DNA of 48,177 nt from an uncultured Rivibacter sp. (GTDB taxonomy: Bacteria; Pseudomonadota; Gammaproteobacteria; Burkholderiales; Burkholderiaceae). Below are positions 24,967 through 34,141 of the stretch, one piece after another. The stretch is from NCBI GenBank assembly GCA_946480925.1, contig CAMLLU010000044.1, positions 1-48,177 on the forward strand, in the 5' to 3' direction. Each line of letters begins with the position of its first letter. Position 1 is the stretch's first letter. The position numbers and the translations under genes were made by a program. Under the pieces are notes generated by a model. It saw only the letters and a program-made list of their open reading frames with translations, ran no database searches and was not told the DNA's origin.

Positions 24967-25173
24967 ATGCCCATCATCAACGTCGCTTTGCTCGAGGGGC
25001 GAAGCACCGAAGCCAAGGCCGCGCTCATCCGCCGGCTGACCGACGCGGCCGTCGAAACCATCGGCGTGCCACGCGATGCCGTGCGTGTGCTGCTGAGCGA
25101 GATCGCGCCCGAGCACTGGGGCACCGCGGGTGTCACCAAGGCGGAGAGCAGCAAGGAGCCCCGCCATGGCTGA
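24967..25173 (+). CDS. 4-oxalocrotonate tautomerase
   Basis: A 68-residue tautomerase. After removal of Met, the catalytic base Pro1 and the two substrate-binding arginines Arg11 and Arg39 of the 4-OT family are all present ([11 protein letters not shown] at the start, PRDAVRVLL later). It ketonises 2-hydroxymuconate to 4-oxalocrotonate. AGGAG lies seven bases before the ATG. Overlaps the next gene by eight bases. Confidence 0.9.
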   Translation: MPIINVALLEGRSTEAKAALIRRLTDAAVETIGVPRDAVRVLLSEIAPEHWGTAGVTKAESSKEPRHG

Positions 25174-26122
25174 GCGCAAGCTGAAGGCCGCCATCATCGG
25201 AAGCGGCAACATCGGCACGGACCTGATGATCAAGGTCCTGCGCCATGGCAAGCATGTCGAGATGGCGGCCATGGTCGGCATCGATGCGGCTTCCGACGGC
25301 CTCGCGCGTGCCGTGCGCCTGGGCGTGGCGACCACGTTCGAGGGCGTTGAGGGCCTCACGCGGCTGCCCGTCTTCGCCGACATCGACATCGTCTTCGACG
25401 CCACATCGGCCGGCGCGCACGTCAAGAACGACGCCTTCCTGCGCAAGCTCAAGCCGGCGATCCGCCTGGTGGACCTGACGCCGGCGGCCATCGGGCCTTA
25501 CTGCATCCCGGTCGTCAACGGCGAAGAGCATCTGAACGCGCCAAACGTGAACATGGTCACCTGCGGCGGCCAGGCCACCATCCCGATGGTGGCCGCGGTT
25601 TCGCGCGTAGCGCGCGTGCACTACGGCGAGATCGTCGCCAGCATCTCCAGCAAGAGCGCCGGCCCGGGCACACGCGCCAACATCGATGAGTTCACCGAGA
25701 CCACGTCCAAGGCCATCGAGGTGGTGGGCGGTGCCGCGAAGGGCAAGGCCATCATCGTGCTGAACCCAGCCGAGCCGCCGCTGATCATGCGCGACACGGT
25801 CTACACGCTCAGCGAGATGGTCGATGAAGCGAAGGTGGCCGAGTCGGTCCAGCAGATGGCCGCCGCCGTGCAGAGCTACGTGCCGGGCTACCGCCTGAAG
25901 CAGCAGGTGCAGTTCGACCGCATCGACGTCGAGAACCCGATCCGCATCCCGGGCGTGGGCGACCGCATGCACGGCTTGAAGACTTCCATCTTCCTGGAAG
26001 TGGAAGGCGCCGCGCACTACCTGCCGGCCTACGCGGGCAACCTGGACATCATGACCAGCGCCGCGCTGCGCACGGCTGAATCGATGGCCGCTCGCATGCA
26101 GGCCAAGCTCACCCAAGCCTGA
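25166..26122 (+). CDS. Acetaldehyde dehydrogenase (acylating)
   Basis: A 318-residue DmpF/MhpF-type enzyme that converts acetaldehyde, NAD+ and CoA to acetyl-CoA. It has the Rossmann motif [13 protein letters not shown] at the N-terminus and catalytic Cys in [14 protein letters not shown] chose the ATG at 25166 because AAGGAG precedes it and it starts at the family N-terminus. The partner aldolase gene follows after 11 bases; the two proteins form a channelling complex. Confidence 0.93.
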   Translation: MAERKLKAAIIGSGNIGTDLMIKVLRHGKHVEMAAMVGIDAASDGLARAVRLGVATTFEGVEGLTRLPVFADIDIVFDATSAGAHVKNDAFLRKLKPAIRLVDLTPAAIGPYCIPVVNGEEHLNAPNVNMVTCGGQATIPMVAAVSRVARVHYGEIVASISSKSAGPGTRANIDEFTETTSKAIEVVGGAAKGKAIIVLNPAEPPLIMRDTVYTLSEMVDEAKVAESVQQMAAAVQSYVPGYRLKQQVQFDRIDVENPIRIPGVGDRMHGLKTSIFLEVEGAAHYLPAYAGNLDIMTSAALRTAESMAARMQAKLTQA

Positions 26123-26133
26123 GGGAGACGACC

Positions 26134-27174
26134 ATGGTTCACGACCCCGCCAAGAAGATCTACATCTCCGACGTGACGCTGCGCGACGGCAGCCACGCCA
26201 TCCGGCACCAGTACAGCGTGGCTCAAGCGAGGCAGATTGCCCAGGCGCTGGACGAAGCGCGTGTCGACTCCATCGAGGTCGCGCACGGCGACGGCCTGCA
26301 AGGCGGCAGCTTCAACTACGGCTTCGGCGCGCACACCGACCTCGAATGGATCGAGGCCGTGGCTGACGCGGTGAAGCACGCCAAGGTCGCAACGCTGCTG
26401 CTGCCGGGCATCGGCACCGTGCATGACCTGAAGGCGGCCTACCAGGCCGGTGCGCGCATCGTGCGCGTGGCCACCCACTGCACCGAGGCCGACATCTCGC
26501 GCCAGCACATCGAGTACGCGCGCGAGCTGGGCATGGACACGGTGGGCTTCCTGATGATGAGCCACCTGACCACGCCGCAGGCGCTGGCGCAGCAGGCCAA
26601 GCTGATGGAAGGCTACGGCGCCACCTGCGTCTATGTCGTGGACTCCGGCGGCGCCTTGGGCATGAACGACGTGCGGGAGCGCTTTCGCGCCTTCAAGGAC
26701 GTGCTCAAGCCCGAGACGTTGACCGGCATGCACGCGCACCACAACCTGAGCTTGGGCGTGGCCAACTCCATCGCGGCAGTGGAAGAAGGCTGCGACCGCG
26801 TCGATGCCAGCCTGGCCGGCATGGGCGCAGGTGCCGGCAACGCGCCACTGGAGGTCTTCATCGCCGCGGCCGAGCGCCTGGGCTGGAAACACGGTTGCGA
26901 CCTGTACAAGCTGATGGACGCCGCCGACGACATCGTGCGCCCGCTGCAGGACCGGCCGGTGCGCGTGGACCGCGAGACGCTGGCGCTCGGTTATGCCGGC
27001 GTCTATTCGAGCTTCCTGCGCCACTCCGAAGCCGCAGCCAAGAAGTACGGGCTGAAGACGGTAGACATCCTCGTCGAGCTGGGTCGCCGCCGCATGGTGG
27101 GTGGGCAGGAAGACATGATCGTCGACGTGGCCCTGGACCTCTTGAAATCTCGCTCCAACGCTGCCGTGGCCTGA
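26134..27174 (+). CDS. 4-hydroxy-2-oxovalerate aldolase
   Basis: A 346-residue DmpG/MhpE-type aldolase, splitting 4-hydroxy-2-oxovalerate into pyruvate and acetaldehyde. It has [14 protein letters not shown] near the N-terminus (HMGL-like TIM barrel, metal Asp), the [13 protein letters not shown] metal-binding histidines and the C-terminal communication domain. GGGAGA lies before the ATG. This completes the lower meta-cleavage pathway. Confidence 0.93.
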   Translation: MVHDPAKKIYISDVTLRDGSHAIRHQYSVAQARQIAQALDEARVDSIEVAHGDGLQGGSFNYGFGAHTDLEWIEAVADAVKHAKVATLLLPGIGTVHDLKAAYQAGARIVRVATHCTEADISRQHIEYARELGMDTVGFLMMSHLTTPQALAQQAKLMEGYGATCVYVVDSGGALGMNDVRERFRAFKDVLKPETLTGMHAHHNLSLGVANSIAAVEEGCDRVDASLAGMGAGAGNAPLEVFIAAAERLGWKHGCDLYKLMDAADDIVRPLQDRPVRVDRETLALGYAGVYSSFLRHSEAAAKKYGLKTVDILVELGRRRMVGGQEDMIVDVALDLLKSRSNAAVA

Positions 27175-27203
27175 CACCGCAATCAATCAAAGGAGACATG
27201 TCA

Positions 27204-28196
27204 ATGAACAACCGCCGCCAGGTCCTGCAAACGATCGCCGGCTGCAGCGCAGCAGCACTCTCGCCGCTGATGGCAGGCCGCGCCTATGCCCAGGCCTTCC
27301 CAGGCAAGCCGATCCGCGTGACGACCCCGTTCCCGGCTGGCAGCGGGCCCGACGCTGCCCTGCGCCTGATCGGCGAGCACCTGGGCAAGAAGTGGAACCA
27401 GCCGGTGATCGTGGACAACAAGCCGGGCGGTGGCGGCTTCATCGCCGTGAGCCAGTTCAAGCAAGGGGTGACCGACGGCCATGACTTGATTCAGCTCGAC
27501 AGCAATCACATCACGACGCACCCGCACACCTACAAGAAGCTGCCGTATGACGTGCAGGCCGACTTCGCGCCGCTGGGCATGATCCTGCGCACGCCGTTTT
27601 TCGTGGTGGTGGCCGCGGACAGCCCGATCAAGACGATCGACGACCTGATCACCAAGGCCAAGGCCAAGGACGACGGTGTCTTCTACGGCTCGTGGTTCGT
27701 CGGCAGCCCCGGCCACATCGGTGCGCTGCGCCTGCAGGCCATGACCGGCACCAAGATGGTCCACGTGGCGTTCCGCGACTTCGGCGCCCTATACGCGGCC
27801 GTGGCTAACAAGGAAGTCGAGTGGGCGCTGGGCAGCGCCGCGAGCGCGGGCCCGCTGGAGAAGGCAGGGAAGCTGCGCTTCATCGCGCTGGCCGCGGCCG
27901 CCCGCGATCCGCTGTACCCGAACGTGCCCGCCACGGCGGAGCTGCCGTCGGCGCGCGGCTTCGAGGTCAGTGCCTGGACCGGCCTGTTCGCACCCGCGGC
28001 TGCGCCTGCCCCGGTGCGCGCGCGCCTGGCCGCCGACATCGCCGCCGTGCTGGCCAACCCCGCGGTGGCCGAGCGCTACCGCACGCTCGGCTACGAGCTG
28101 CCCAAGGTCCCGGCCGCGCCATTCGCGGACCTGATCAAGCGCGAAACCGCCTCCTGGCGCGACGTGATTGCCGCGGCCAACCTGAAGCTCGACTGA
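27204..28196 (+). CDS. Bug/TctC family periplasmic substrate-binding protein
   Basis: A 330-residue member of the tripartite tricarboxylate transporter binding-protein family. The signal peptide begins with NNRRQVLQTIAG (twin-arginine-like) and ends at AYAQ; the fold starts with FPGKPIRVTTPFPAGSGPD and shows VDNKPGGGGFIA, both Bug hallmarks. I chose the ATG at 27204, eight bases after AAGGAG; the ATG at 27198 is too close to it. No TctA/TctB membrane genes are nearby, as is usual for Burkholderiales Bug genes. The likely ligand is an aromatic or carboxylic acid fed to this operon; inferred. Confidence 0.88.
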   Translation: MNNRRQVLQTIAGCSAAALSPLMAGRAYAQAFPGKPIRVTTPFPAGSGPDAALRLIGEHLGKKWNQPVIVDNKPGGGGFIAVSQFKQGVTDGHDLIQLDSNHITTHPHTYKKLPYDVQADFAPLGMILRTPFFVVVAADSPIKTIDDLITKAKAKDDGVFYGSWFVGSPGHIGALRLQAMTGTKMVHVAFRDFGALYAAVANKEVEWALGSAASAGPLEKAGKLRFIALAAAARDPLYPNVPATAELPSARGFEVSAWTGLFAPAAAPAPVRARLAADIAAVLANPAVAERYRTLGYELPKVPAAPFADLIKRETASWRDVIAAANLKLD

Positions 28197-28280
28197 CCCT
28201 TGCCATGCGCTGGGCGAGCCGCGCACTCGGCGCACGCCACCCGACCACCGACGCTCTCACCCGGAAGCCCGGAAGGAACC

Positions 28281-29129
28281 ATGAAATCTGCTCCCGTTCT
28301 CGCGATCGCGCTGCTCGGCGCCTGCGCGCAGGTCAGCAACGCGGCATGCCCGAGCGACGCCGCCGTTGCCGAGTACTTCGAAGCCTACAAGGCGCCGCGC
28401 GAGAGCACGGTGCTGGGCGACGACATGACGCTCGAAGAAGCCCGCTGCTCGCGCGACAAGCTCGCCAAACTGCTGCCCGGGGCCGTGGGCAAACCGGTGG
28501 GCTACAAGGCTGCCTTCACCAACCCGGCAATTTGGGAGCGGTTCAAGGTCAAGGGCCCCGAATGGGCTTACATGTTTGACAAGTACATGCTCAGCTCGGG
28601 CGCCAAGGTGTCGCCGACGATCGGTGCCAAGTTGCTGTACGAGGCCGACATGGTGGCCGTCGTCAAGGACACCCGTCTGGCCACCGCCGAGACGCCGCTC
28701 GAAGCGCTGCAGCACATCTCGCACTTCGTGCCCTTCATCGAGATGCCCGATTCGATGCGCTCGACGCCCGCGGTGGGCCCGGCGCTGATCGCGACGAACA
28801 TCCTGTTCCGCGGCGGCGTACTCGGCTCGCGCATCGACGTGCAACCGACGCAAGCCTTCCTCGATTCGCTGGCCAACACCACCGTGGTGATGACTGAAGA
28901 CAAGAGCGGCAAGGAGCTGGCGCGCAGCAAGGGCAGCGCGCTGCTGGGCAACCCGGCCGCTGCAGCGCTGTGGCTTGCCAAGGCATTGCGCGAGGCCGGC
29001 ATTGCCCTCAAGCCCGGTGACCTGCTCAGCTTGGGCAGCTTCAACGTGCCGGTGCCGGACACGACCGTCACGCTGAAGTTCCTGAGGTTGCCCAACGAGC
29101 CTTCGGCAACGGTGCAGTTCGTGCCATGA
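28281..29129 (+). CDS. Exported MhpD-superfamily hydratase/decarboxylase-like protein
   Basis: A 282-residue protein of the 2-oxopentenoate hydratase/oxalocrotonate decarboxylase fold with an N-terminal export signal (MKSAPVLAIALLGACAQVSN; cleavage near SNA-AC, or lipidation at the LGAC cysteine). Compared with the operon's two cytoplasmic paralogs, the metal-site acids look kept: LLYEADMVAVVKD (E-x-D instead of E-x-E) and VPFIEMPDSMR. The C-terminal ALLGNPAAAALWLAKALREA matches [16 protein letters not shown] of the hydratase. GGAAGGAA precedes the ATG. Family members are normally cytoplasmic, so export is unusual. It sits after the Bug binding protein. Confidence 0.75.
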   Translation: MKSAPVLAIALLGACAQVSNAACPSDAAVAEYFEAYKAPRESTVLGDDMTLEEARCSRDKLAKLLPGAVGKPVGYKAAFTNPAIWERFKVKGPEWAYMFDKYMLSSGAKVSPTIGAKLLYEADMVAVVKDTRLATAETPLEALQHISHFVPFIEMPDSMRSTPAVGPALIATNILFRGGVLGSRIDVQPTQAFLDSLANTTVVMTEDKSGKELARSKGSALLGNPAAAALWLAKALREAGIALKPGDLLSLGSFNVPVPDTTVTLKFLRLPNEPSATVQFVP

Positions 29130-29458
29130 AGCAGTGGCGGTCTCCTGGCGCTTGGCATCGCGCCCGGCGGCACGCTACGCATGCGATGAAGCCGGCTTCA
29201 GCCCGGACGAGGAGAGCCAGCTCAGCGAGTCTCCTATGCCCGGCAAGTCCCCATCACGCCTGTCCTTGGGCCGGCTGAGCATCGGGCAGACATTCCCGGG
29301 AAATGGGAATGTCCTTCCGCAAGTGCGTCTGTTTCTTCTGCGCGCGGGAGACTAATTTCGATGGCGCGCTCTGCAGGCACCAGTCGCGAGTGGGAACCGG
29401 TGCTGCGACGTGGCGCGAACGGCCAAGCCGTCGCACCGTTCACCATTGAGGAGACAAC
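29130..29458. other. 329-base noncoding gap holding copy A of a dispersed repeat
   Basis: No convincing gene. The centre (29214-29320) is one of two copies of a structured repeat described separately. The last 130 bases before the LivK-type gene may carry its promoter; a good ribosome site, GAGGAGA, is at 29449-29455. Confidence 0.5.
29214..29320. repeat. Dispersed nongenic repeat, copy A
   Basis: About 105 bases matching 41417-41524 (copy B) in blocks: CTCAGCGAGTCTCC, AAGTCCCCATCACG, GGCCGGCTGAGCA, GCAGACATTCCC and TGTCCTTCCGCA, in the same order and orientation. It contains a GCTCAGC...GCTGAGC inverted pair and a local palindrome around ACATTCCCGGGAAATGGGAA. No open frame is conserved between copies, so the conservation looks structural. 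Confidence 0.75.
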
Positions 29459-30631
29459 ATGCAGGCTGCTCATTCCTCAGGTAGAGGCGGGGCGCCGGTA
29501 CGCCCGAGGTTCCGTTTGGTGCGCGCCGCGCTGGGCATTGTTGTGGGCCTTGCGCTTGCCGCGCCCGCCGTCCAAGCGCAAGGCGCCGAGGTCCTGAAGA
29601 TCGGCCAGACGGCCCCCCCGAGCGGCCCGCTGGCCGGGCTCGGCAAAGACGTGATCGCCGGTGTGCAGGCGCACCTGAAAGAGGTGAACGCGGCCGGTGG
29701 CATCGGCGGGCGCCGGCTCGAACTGATGCAGCTCGACGATGGCTTTCGGGAAGACGAGGCCGAGCGCAACGTGAGCCGCCTCGCAGCCGACGGCGCGGTC
29801 GCGCTGCTGCTGCCCATCGGCACGCTGCCCACCCTCGGCACGATGAAGGCCGCGGCGGCGAACGGTCTGGCCTGTGTCGGTGCCTTCACCGGCGCGGAGC
29901 CGACCCGGGTCTACTCGCCGGCAATGTTCCTGCTGCGGGCGAGCTTCAAGGACGAGCTCGAGTACATCGTCCAGCACCTGCTGACGCTGGGCATCACCGA
30001 GGTGGTGGTGGTCCACAACGCCAACCCCGGCTCGGCGCCGGGCGCGGGCTTTGTCAAGGCTGCGCTGGAGCGCGCCGGCAAGACGCTCAAGGGCGCCCTG
30101 GCGGTCAAGGACGATGTGTCCGACGTTGACGCCGCCGTGGCGGCGCTGAACCGCCTGCTTCTCCAGGCGGTCGTGTTCTCGTCGAGCACACGCGTCGCGG
30201 CGGAGGTGATGAAGCGATTCAAGCCCGGGGCTGGCAGCACGCAGTTCTATGCGTACTCCTTCGTGGACGGGCGCGCCGTCGCGGCCCAGATCGGCCCGCT
30301 GGCGACGGGGCTGGTGGTCAGCCAGGTGGTGCCCGATCCCTGGAACGGCGGGAGCCGGCTGGCCCAGCAGTACCGGGCCGGGATGCAGGCTTTCGGCACG
30401 GCCGAGTACAGCTACCAGAGTTTCGAGGGCTACATCGCGGCTCGTGTCCTCACCGAGGCGCTGCGCCGCGCCGGCTCGGCACCCACGCCCGCGCGTGTGC
30501 GCAGCGCGCTCAGCGGCAGCGGTGCGTTTGCGTTCGGCGACTTCCGGGTCGAGTTTTCAGAGCGCCGCAACATCGGCCGGCAGCAGGTGGAACTGACGAT
30601 GGTGTCGCGCGACGGCAGGTACGTGAAGTGA
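29459..30631 (+). CDS. LivK-type periplasmic binding protein (ABC transporter, orphan)
   Basis: A 390-residue type I periplasmic binding protein of the branched-chain amino acid/aromatic family. Signal peptide: basic N-terminus, then LGIVVGLALAAPAVQAQ with cleavage near VQA-QG. The mature start EVLKIGQTAPPSGPLAGLGK and the AHLKEVNAAGGIGGRRLEL motif are typical. Aromatic-acid-binding members of this family are common in catabolic clusters. No permease or ATPase genes are near, so it must share a transporter or act as a sensor. GAGGAGA precedes the ATG. The stop overlaps the next ATG. Confidence 0.88.
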   Translation: MQAAHSSGRGGAPVRPRFRLVRAALGIVVGLALAAPAVQAQGAEVLKIGQTAPPSGPLAGLGKDVIAGVQAHLKEVNAAGGIGGRRLELMQLDDGFREDEAERNVSRLAADGAVALLLPIGTLPTLGTMKAAAANGLACVGAFTGAEPTRVYSPAMFLLRASFKDELEYIVQHLLTLGITEVVVVHNANPGSAPGAGFVKAALERAGKTLKGALAVKDDVSDVDAAVAALNRLLLQAVVFSSSTRVAAEVMKRFKPGAGSTQFYAYSFVDGRAVAAQIGPLATGLVVSQVVPDPWNGGSRLAQQYRAGMQAFGTAEYSYQSFEGYIAARVLTEALRRAGSAPTPARVRSALSGSGAFAFGDFRVEFSERRNIGRQQVELTMVSRDGRYVK

Positions 30632-31083
30632 TGCTTGCCCACGTGCAAAGGCCCTGTGTCATGAACGACCGAACGCTGCTCTTTCACCGCGTTGGCGAAC
30701 GCCTGGTCGACGATGTGCTGCAGAGCCTGACCGCGACAGGCCGCATGGCCCCGCGCGTCTTCGTGCTGGGCAGCGACATGAACCTGCTCGGCGCGCTCGA
30801 CACGTGCTGGAAGGATCAGTTGGCCTTTCACATCGTGCTGCTGCCGGCGACAGCAGCCGACCTGTCGGATGCGATAGACGTCATCCTGGAGCAGGAGCAG
30901 GTTGACACCAACACGTTGGTCTGGATCGACGGCGCCGAGGCGGCCAAGCTCAATCATCCGACCCGAGGTCAGCTCCTGTGCGCAGGACAGCTCGGTGCCG
31001 AGGACGTCGTGGCTGCCCTGACCATTCTGTGTGATCCACCCCCGCCACCATCAACGACTGCAGGATCTCCATGCGATTCGTGA
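30631..31083 (+). CDS. Hypothetical 150-aa protein
   Basis: Unknown family. The ATG at 30631 overlaps the stop of the binding-protein gene; an ATG at 30661 (MNDRTLLFHRVGERL) is an equally good start. The pattern of strands and helices (PRVFVLGSDMNLLGAL, FHIVLLPATAADLSDAI, NTLVWIDGAEAAKL, EDVVAALTILCDP) suggests a Rossmann-like alpha/beta fold. It ends in a Pro-rich tail that overlaps the FAH-family gene by 13 bases. Tight spacing indicates it belongs to the operon. Confidence 0.55.
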   Translation: MLAHVQRPCVMNDRTLLFHRVGERLVDDVLQSLTATGRMAPRVFVLGSDMNLLGALDTCWKDQLAFHIVLLPATAADLSDAIDVILEQEQVDTNTLVWIDGAEAAKLNHPTRGQLLCAGQLGAEDVVAALTILCDPPPPPSTTAGSPCDS

Positions 31084-31949
31084 CCTACCGGACTGCGAAG
31101 GCGAGCACGCCGCACCTGGCGCTGCAAACGGCAGCCGGGCTTCTCTCTCTCGACGGCGCCCCGGTGCATGTGCCCGATCTGCTGACCCTGCTCAAGGCCG
31201 GCCCCGCTGCCCTGCAGCAGGCGGCAAGGCTGATCGAGCGGCACGGCCGGCCGGTGCCGTTGACCGGCATCGAATACCTGCCGCCGGTGCCGGCGCCGGG
31301 CAAGATCATCTGCGTGGGTCTGAACTACGTTGACCACACCAAGGAGAGCAACTTCGAGCAGCCCGACTACCCAACCCTGTTCCTGCGGCTGCCGGGCAGT
31401 GTGGTCGGGCACGAGCAGCCGATCGTGCGGCCCGCCTGTTCGACCCAGTTCGACTACGAGGGCGAGATGGTGGCTTTCATCGGCCACGGTGGGCGGCGCA
31501 TCCCGAAGGATCGCGCGCTTGAGCACATCTCGGGCTACTCCGTCGGCAACGAGGGATCGATTCGCGACTACCAGTTCAAGTCGCCGCAGTGGACGGTGGG
31601 CAAGAACTTCGACGAGACGGGCTCGGTCGGGCCCACGTTCGTGTCGGCCGACGAAGTGCCAGCGGGCGGCGCCGGGCTCACCATCCAGACGCGCATCAAC
31701 GGCGAGACCGTGCAGTTCGCCAACACCGGCGAGATGGTGTTCGATGTGGCGACCATCGTTTCGCTCGTCAGCGAGGCCATGACCCTCGAGCCCGGCGACG
31801 CGATCTTCACCGGCACGCCCGCGGGCGTCGGCTTTGCGCGCAAACCGCCGCTGTTCCTGAAGGGCGGTGATCGGGTGGAGGTGGAGATCGAGGGCATCGG
31901 CCTTCTTGGGAACCCGGTCGTGGACGGGGCCGTGGACTCGGCAGGCTGA
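31071..31949 (+). CDS. Fumarylacetoacetate hydrolase family protein
   Basis: A 292-residue FAH-fold enzyme. An N-terminal lid domain (residues 1-75) precedes the core: KIICVGLNYVDHTKESN, metal-site acids in FDYEGEMVAFIG and the downstream Asp in VGKNFDETGSVGP, then FTGTPAGVGFARKPP. The family cleaves or isomerises acylpyruvates and 2-oxo-diacids (fumarylpyruvate, 5-oxopent-3-ene-1,2,5-tricarboxylate and others). In this cluster it could process a second ring-cleavage product or a branched intermediate of the meta pathway. Specific substrate not determinable. Confidence 0.85.
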   Translation: MRFVTYRTAKASTPHLALQTAAGLLSLDGAPVHVPDLLTLLKAGPAALQQAARLIERHGRPVPLTGIEYLPPVPAPGKIICVGLNYVDHTKESNFEQPDYPTLFLRLPGSVVGHEQPIVRPACSTQFDYEGEMVAFIGHGGRRIPKDRALEHISGYSVGNEGSIRDYQFKSPQWTVGKNFDETGSVGPTFVSADEVPAGGAGLTIQTRINGETVQFANTGEMVFDVATIVSLVSEAMTLEPGDAIFTGTPAGVGFARKPPLFLKGGDRVEVEIEGIGLLGNPVVDGAVDSAG

Positions 31950-32033
31950 ATCAGACGCACCCGGCGTCGGCATCGCAACCGCCCGGGGCGCCGGCTCGAC
32001 AGAGGCCGGCAACAACAAGCGGGAGACAAGACC

Positions 32034-33011
32034 GTGAAACTCAACTGCCTCGACCTCAACCTGTTCCTCGTATTTCAGGCGGTGTATGCCACCCGCAGCG
32101 TCACGCTGGCCGGCGACCGGTTGGCACTGACGCAGTCGGCGGTGAGCGCAGCCCTGAAGCGCATGCGCGACCGGTTCAAGGATCCCCTCTTCGTGCGCAC
32201 GGCCGACGGCATGCTGCCCACGGCGCTGGCGGATCGGCTGATAGGGCCCATCCAGGAAGACCTGGTACGCCTGCAGCAGGCGGCCGAGCAGGGCTCTGGT
32301 TTCGACGCGCAGAGCTCGGACCGCACCTTCAGAATTGCGATCAATGAGATCGGCCAGATGGTGGTGATGCCGCGCCTGCTGGCCGAGGCCCGGCGCCTGG
32401 CGCCGGGCGTGGCCTTCGAGACCATCGATGCCCGCGTGCCCGACGTGCGCATGCGCATGCAGGAAGGCGAGATCGACCTGGCCATGGGCAGTTGGGAGCT
32501 GATCGGGCCGACCTTCTACCAGCAACGCCTGTTCGAGGAGTCGTTCGTGGTGCTCATGTCCCGGGGCAGCCATGCCGCACAGCAGGGCGCCCTCGACCTC
32601 GATGCCTACCTAGCGGCCGAACACATCGCCTATCGGCCCAACGGCACGACCGACCTGGTGTTGCAGCAGGCGCTTGAGACGGCTGGCATCCTCAGCCGGC
32701 GGCGGGTCGTGTTCTGCGCCGCTCACTCCTCGGGCCTGGGGCAGATGGCTGCGAACAGCGACCTGCTGCTGACACTGCCCGGCCGGCTCGCCGAGCGCCT
32801 GGTCTCCCAGCAGGCGCTGCTGATGATGCGGCCGGTGCCGTTCGCTGTCACGCCCTTCGAGATCCGGCAGCAGTGGCATGCCCGGCTGCACCAGGACGGT
32901 GGCAATCGCTGGCTGCGCCAGCTCATCTTCCAGCTCTTTCACACCCCGTCGGCGCACGCCCGCGCCTCGGAGACGGACCTCGACGTCGCAGCGCTCGCGA
33001 CCCCGGCCTGA
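32034..33011 (+). CDS. LysR family transcriptional regulator
   Basis: A 325-residue LysR protein of the NahR/PcpR-like branch: LDLNLFLVFQAVYATRSVTL, LTQSAVSAALKRMRDRFKDP in the DNA-binding domain, then an effector domain with FRIAINEIGQMVVMPRLLAE. It starts with a GTG at 32034, eight bases after GGGAGA; no ATG fits. It is on the operon strand, 84 bases after the FAH-family gene, so it may be an autonomous sensor of a pathway intermediate. Confidence 0.88.
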   Translation: MKLNCLDLNLFLVFQAVYATRSVTLAGDRLALTQSAVSAALKRMRDRFKDPLFVRTADGMLPTALADRLIGPIQEDLVRLQQAAEQGSGFDAQSSDRTFRIAINEIGQMVVMPRLLAEARRLAPGVAFETIDARVPDVRMRMQEGEIDLAMGSWELIGPTFYQQRLFEESFVVLMSRGSHAAQQGALDLDAYLAAEHIAYRPNGTTDLVLQQALETAGILSRRRVVFCAAHSSGLGQMAANSDLLLTLPGRLAERLVSQQALLMMRPVPFAVTPFEIRQQWHARLHQDGGNRWLRQLIFQLFHTPSAHARASETDLDVAALATPA

Positions 33012-33054
33012 GCGTCACGCAGCAGCGTCGAGCCACGGAGCACCGCGCGGCAGC

Positions 33055-34005
33055 ATGGACATCAGGAAACGAGTCTGGTCCACCGATGCTGTTCCTCCGG
33101 GCCAGCGCCTGGACTACTGGATCGGCGCGATCTGCGAAGCCTTCCTCCAGCAGCATGCGCGGGTGGGCAATGCAGCGCGCTTCGCGGCGCGCCTGGAAGG
33201 CATCGCGCTTGACACACTGAGGGTGAACTGGGTCACCGCCGAGGCGCAGAGCGTCTTTCGCCGCGATTGCGACATTGCGCGCGGCAGCGGGAACTACTAC
33301 TACCTGCTGTGTTGCACGACCTCGGCCTGGCGCGTTTGCCAGGAAGGCGTGCAGGATCGCTTGCTGCCCGGTGACGTGGCTTTGATCGATTCGCGCCGCC
33401 GCTACGAGCTGCATTTCCCGGAGTCGTACAGCAATTTGGCGGTGCAACTGCCCATCGACTGGCTTGAGACCTGGCTGCCTGCCCCCGAGGCGTTGTTGGG
33501 CCGCCGTCTGGACGGCCAGCATGGCTGGGGGCAGGCGCTGAGCAGCCTGCTGTGCCAGATGACGCTCGATCGTGTCGCCGCACTGTCGCTGCCTGCCCAC
33601 CTGGTGGCGGACCAGGTCGGTGGCTTGCTGGCCTTGGCGTCCGGTGGCCTTGCGTTGACGGCCGCCGGCTGTGACCGACGCGATGGCTTGCTGAAGAAGA
33701 TCCAGCAGGAGATCCGCTCTCGCTGTGTCGAGCACGGCCTGGTCGCCGCCAGCGTCGCGCATGAGTTGGGCATGTCGGTGCGCACATTGCACCGACACCT
33801 GGCGAGCGCCGGCACGACCTTCGCCGATGCGCTGATGGCTGAGCGCATGGCGGTGGCCGATCGCATGCTGGCCTCGGCGGTGTTCAACCGGCTCAGCATC
33901 GCCGAAATCGGTCGCCGCGCCGGGCTCGTGGACCCTTCCCACTTCGCTCGCGCCTACAAGCGGCGCCGAGGTCTCACGCCGGCGCAGGCGAGGGCCGTGG
34001 CTTGA
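33055..34005 (+). CDS. AraC family regulator (FeaR-like, AraC-binding-like N-domain)
   Basis: A 316-residue regulator. Residues 1-190 resemble the AraC-binding-like domain of FeaR and similar aromatic-amine activators (WSTDAVPPGQRLDYWIGAI; LLPGDVALIDSRRRYELHF). The C-terminal 100 residues carry two helix-turn-helix motifs (VAHELGMSVRTLHRHLASAG; IAEIGRRAGLVDPSHFARAY). It follows the LysR gene by 43 bases. The ATG at 33055 matches the family start; the nearest GGAG is farther upstream than usual. Confidence 0.88.
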   Translation: MDIRKRVWSTDAVPPGQRLDYWIGAICEAFLQQHARVGNAARFAARLEGIALDTLRVNWVTAEAQSVFRRDCDIARGSGNYYYLLCCTTSAWRVCQEGVQDRLLPGDVALIDSRRRYELHFPESYSNLAVQLPIDWLETWLPAPEALLGRRLDGQHGWGQALSSLLCQMTLDRVAALSLPAHLVADQVGGLLALASGGLALTAAGCDRRDGLLKKIQQEIRSRCVEHGLVAASVAHELGMSVRTLHRHLASAGTTFADALMAERMAVADRMLASAVFNRLSIAEIGRRAGLVDPSHFARAYKRRRGLTPAQARAVA

Positions 34006-34141
34006 CGGGCGGGCCGCCTGCCACGGCGGAGTGGCGTAGCAGAAACCGTCGCGATCAGTCGACCGGGTTGGCACTCGGCGGCCACCGGCCAGCTTCTCAT
34101 CGGGCTACGCTGAATCTCCTGAACCCACCAAGGAGACTGTC

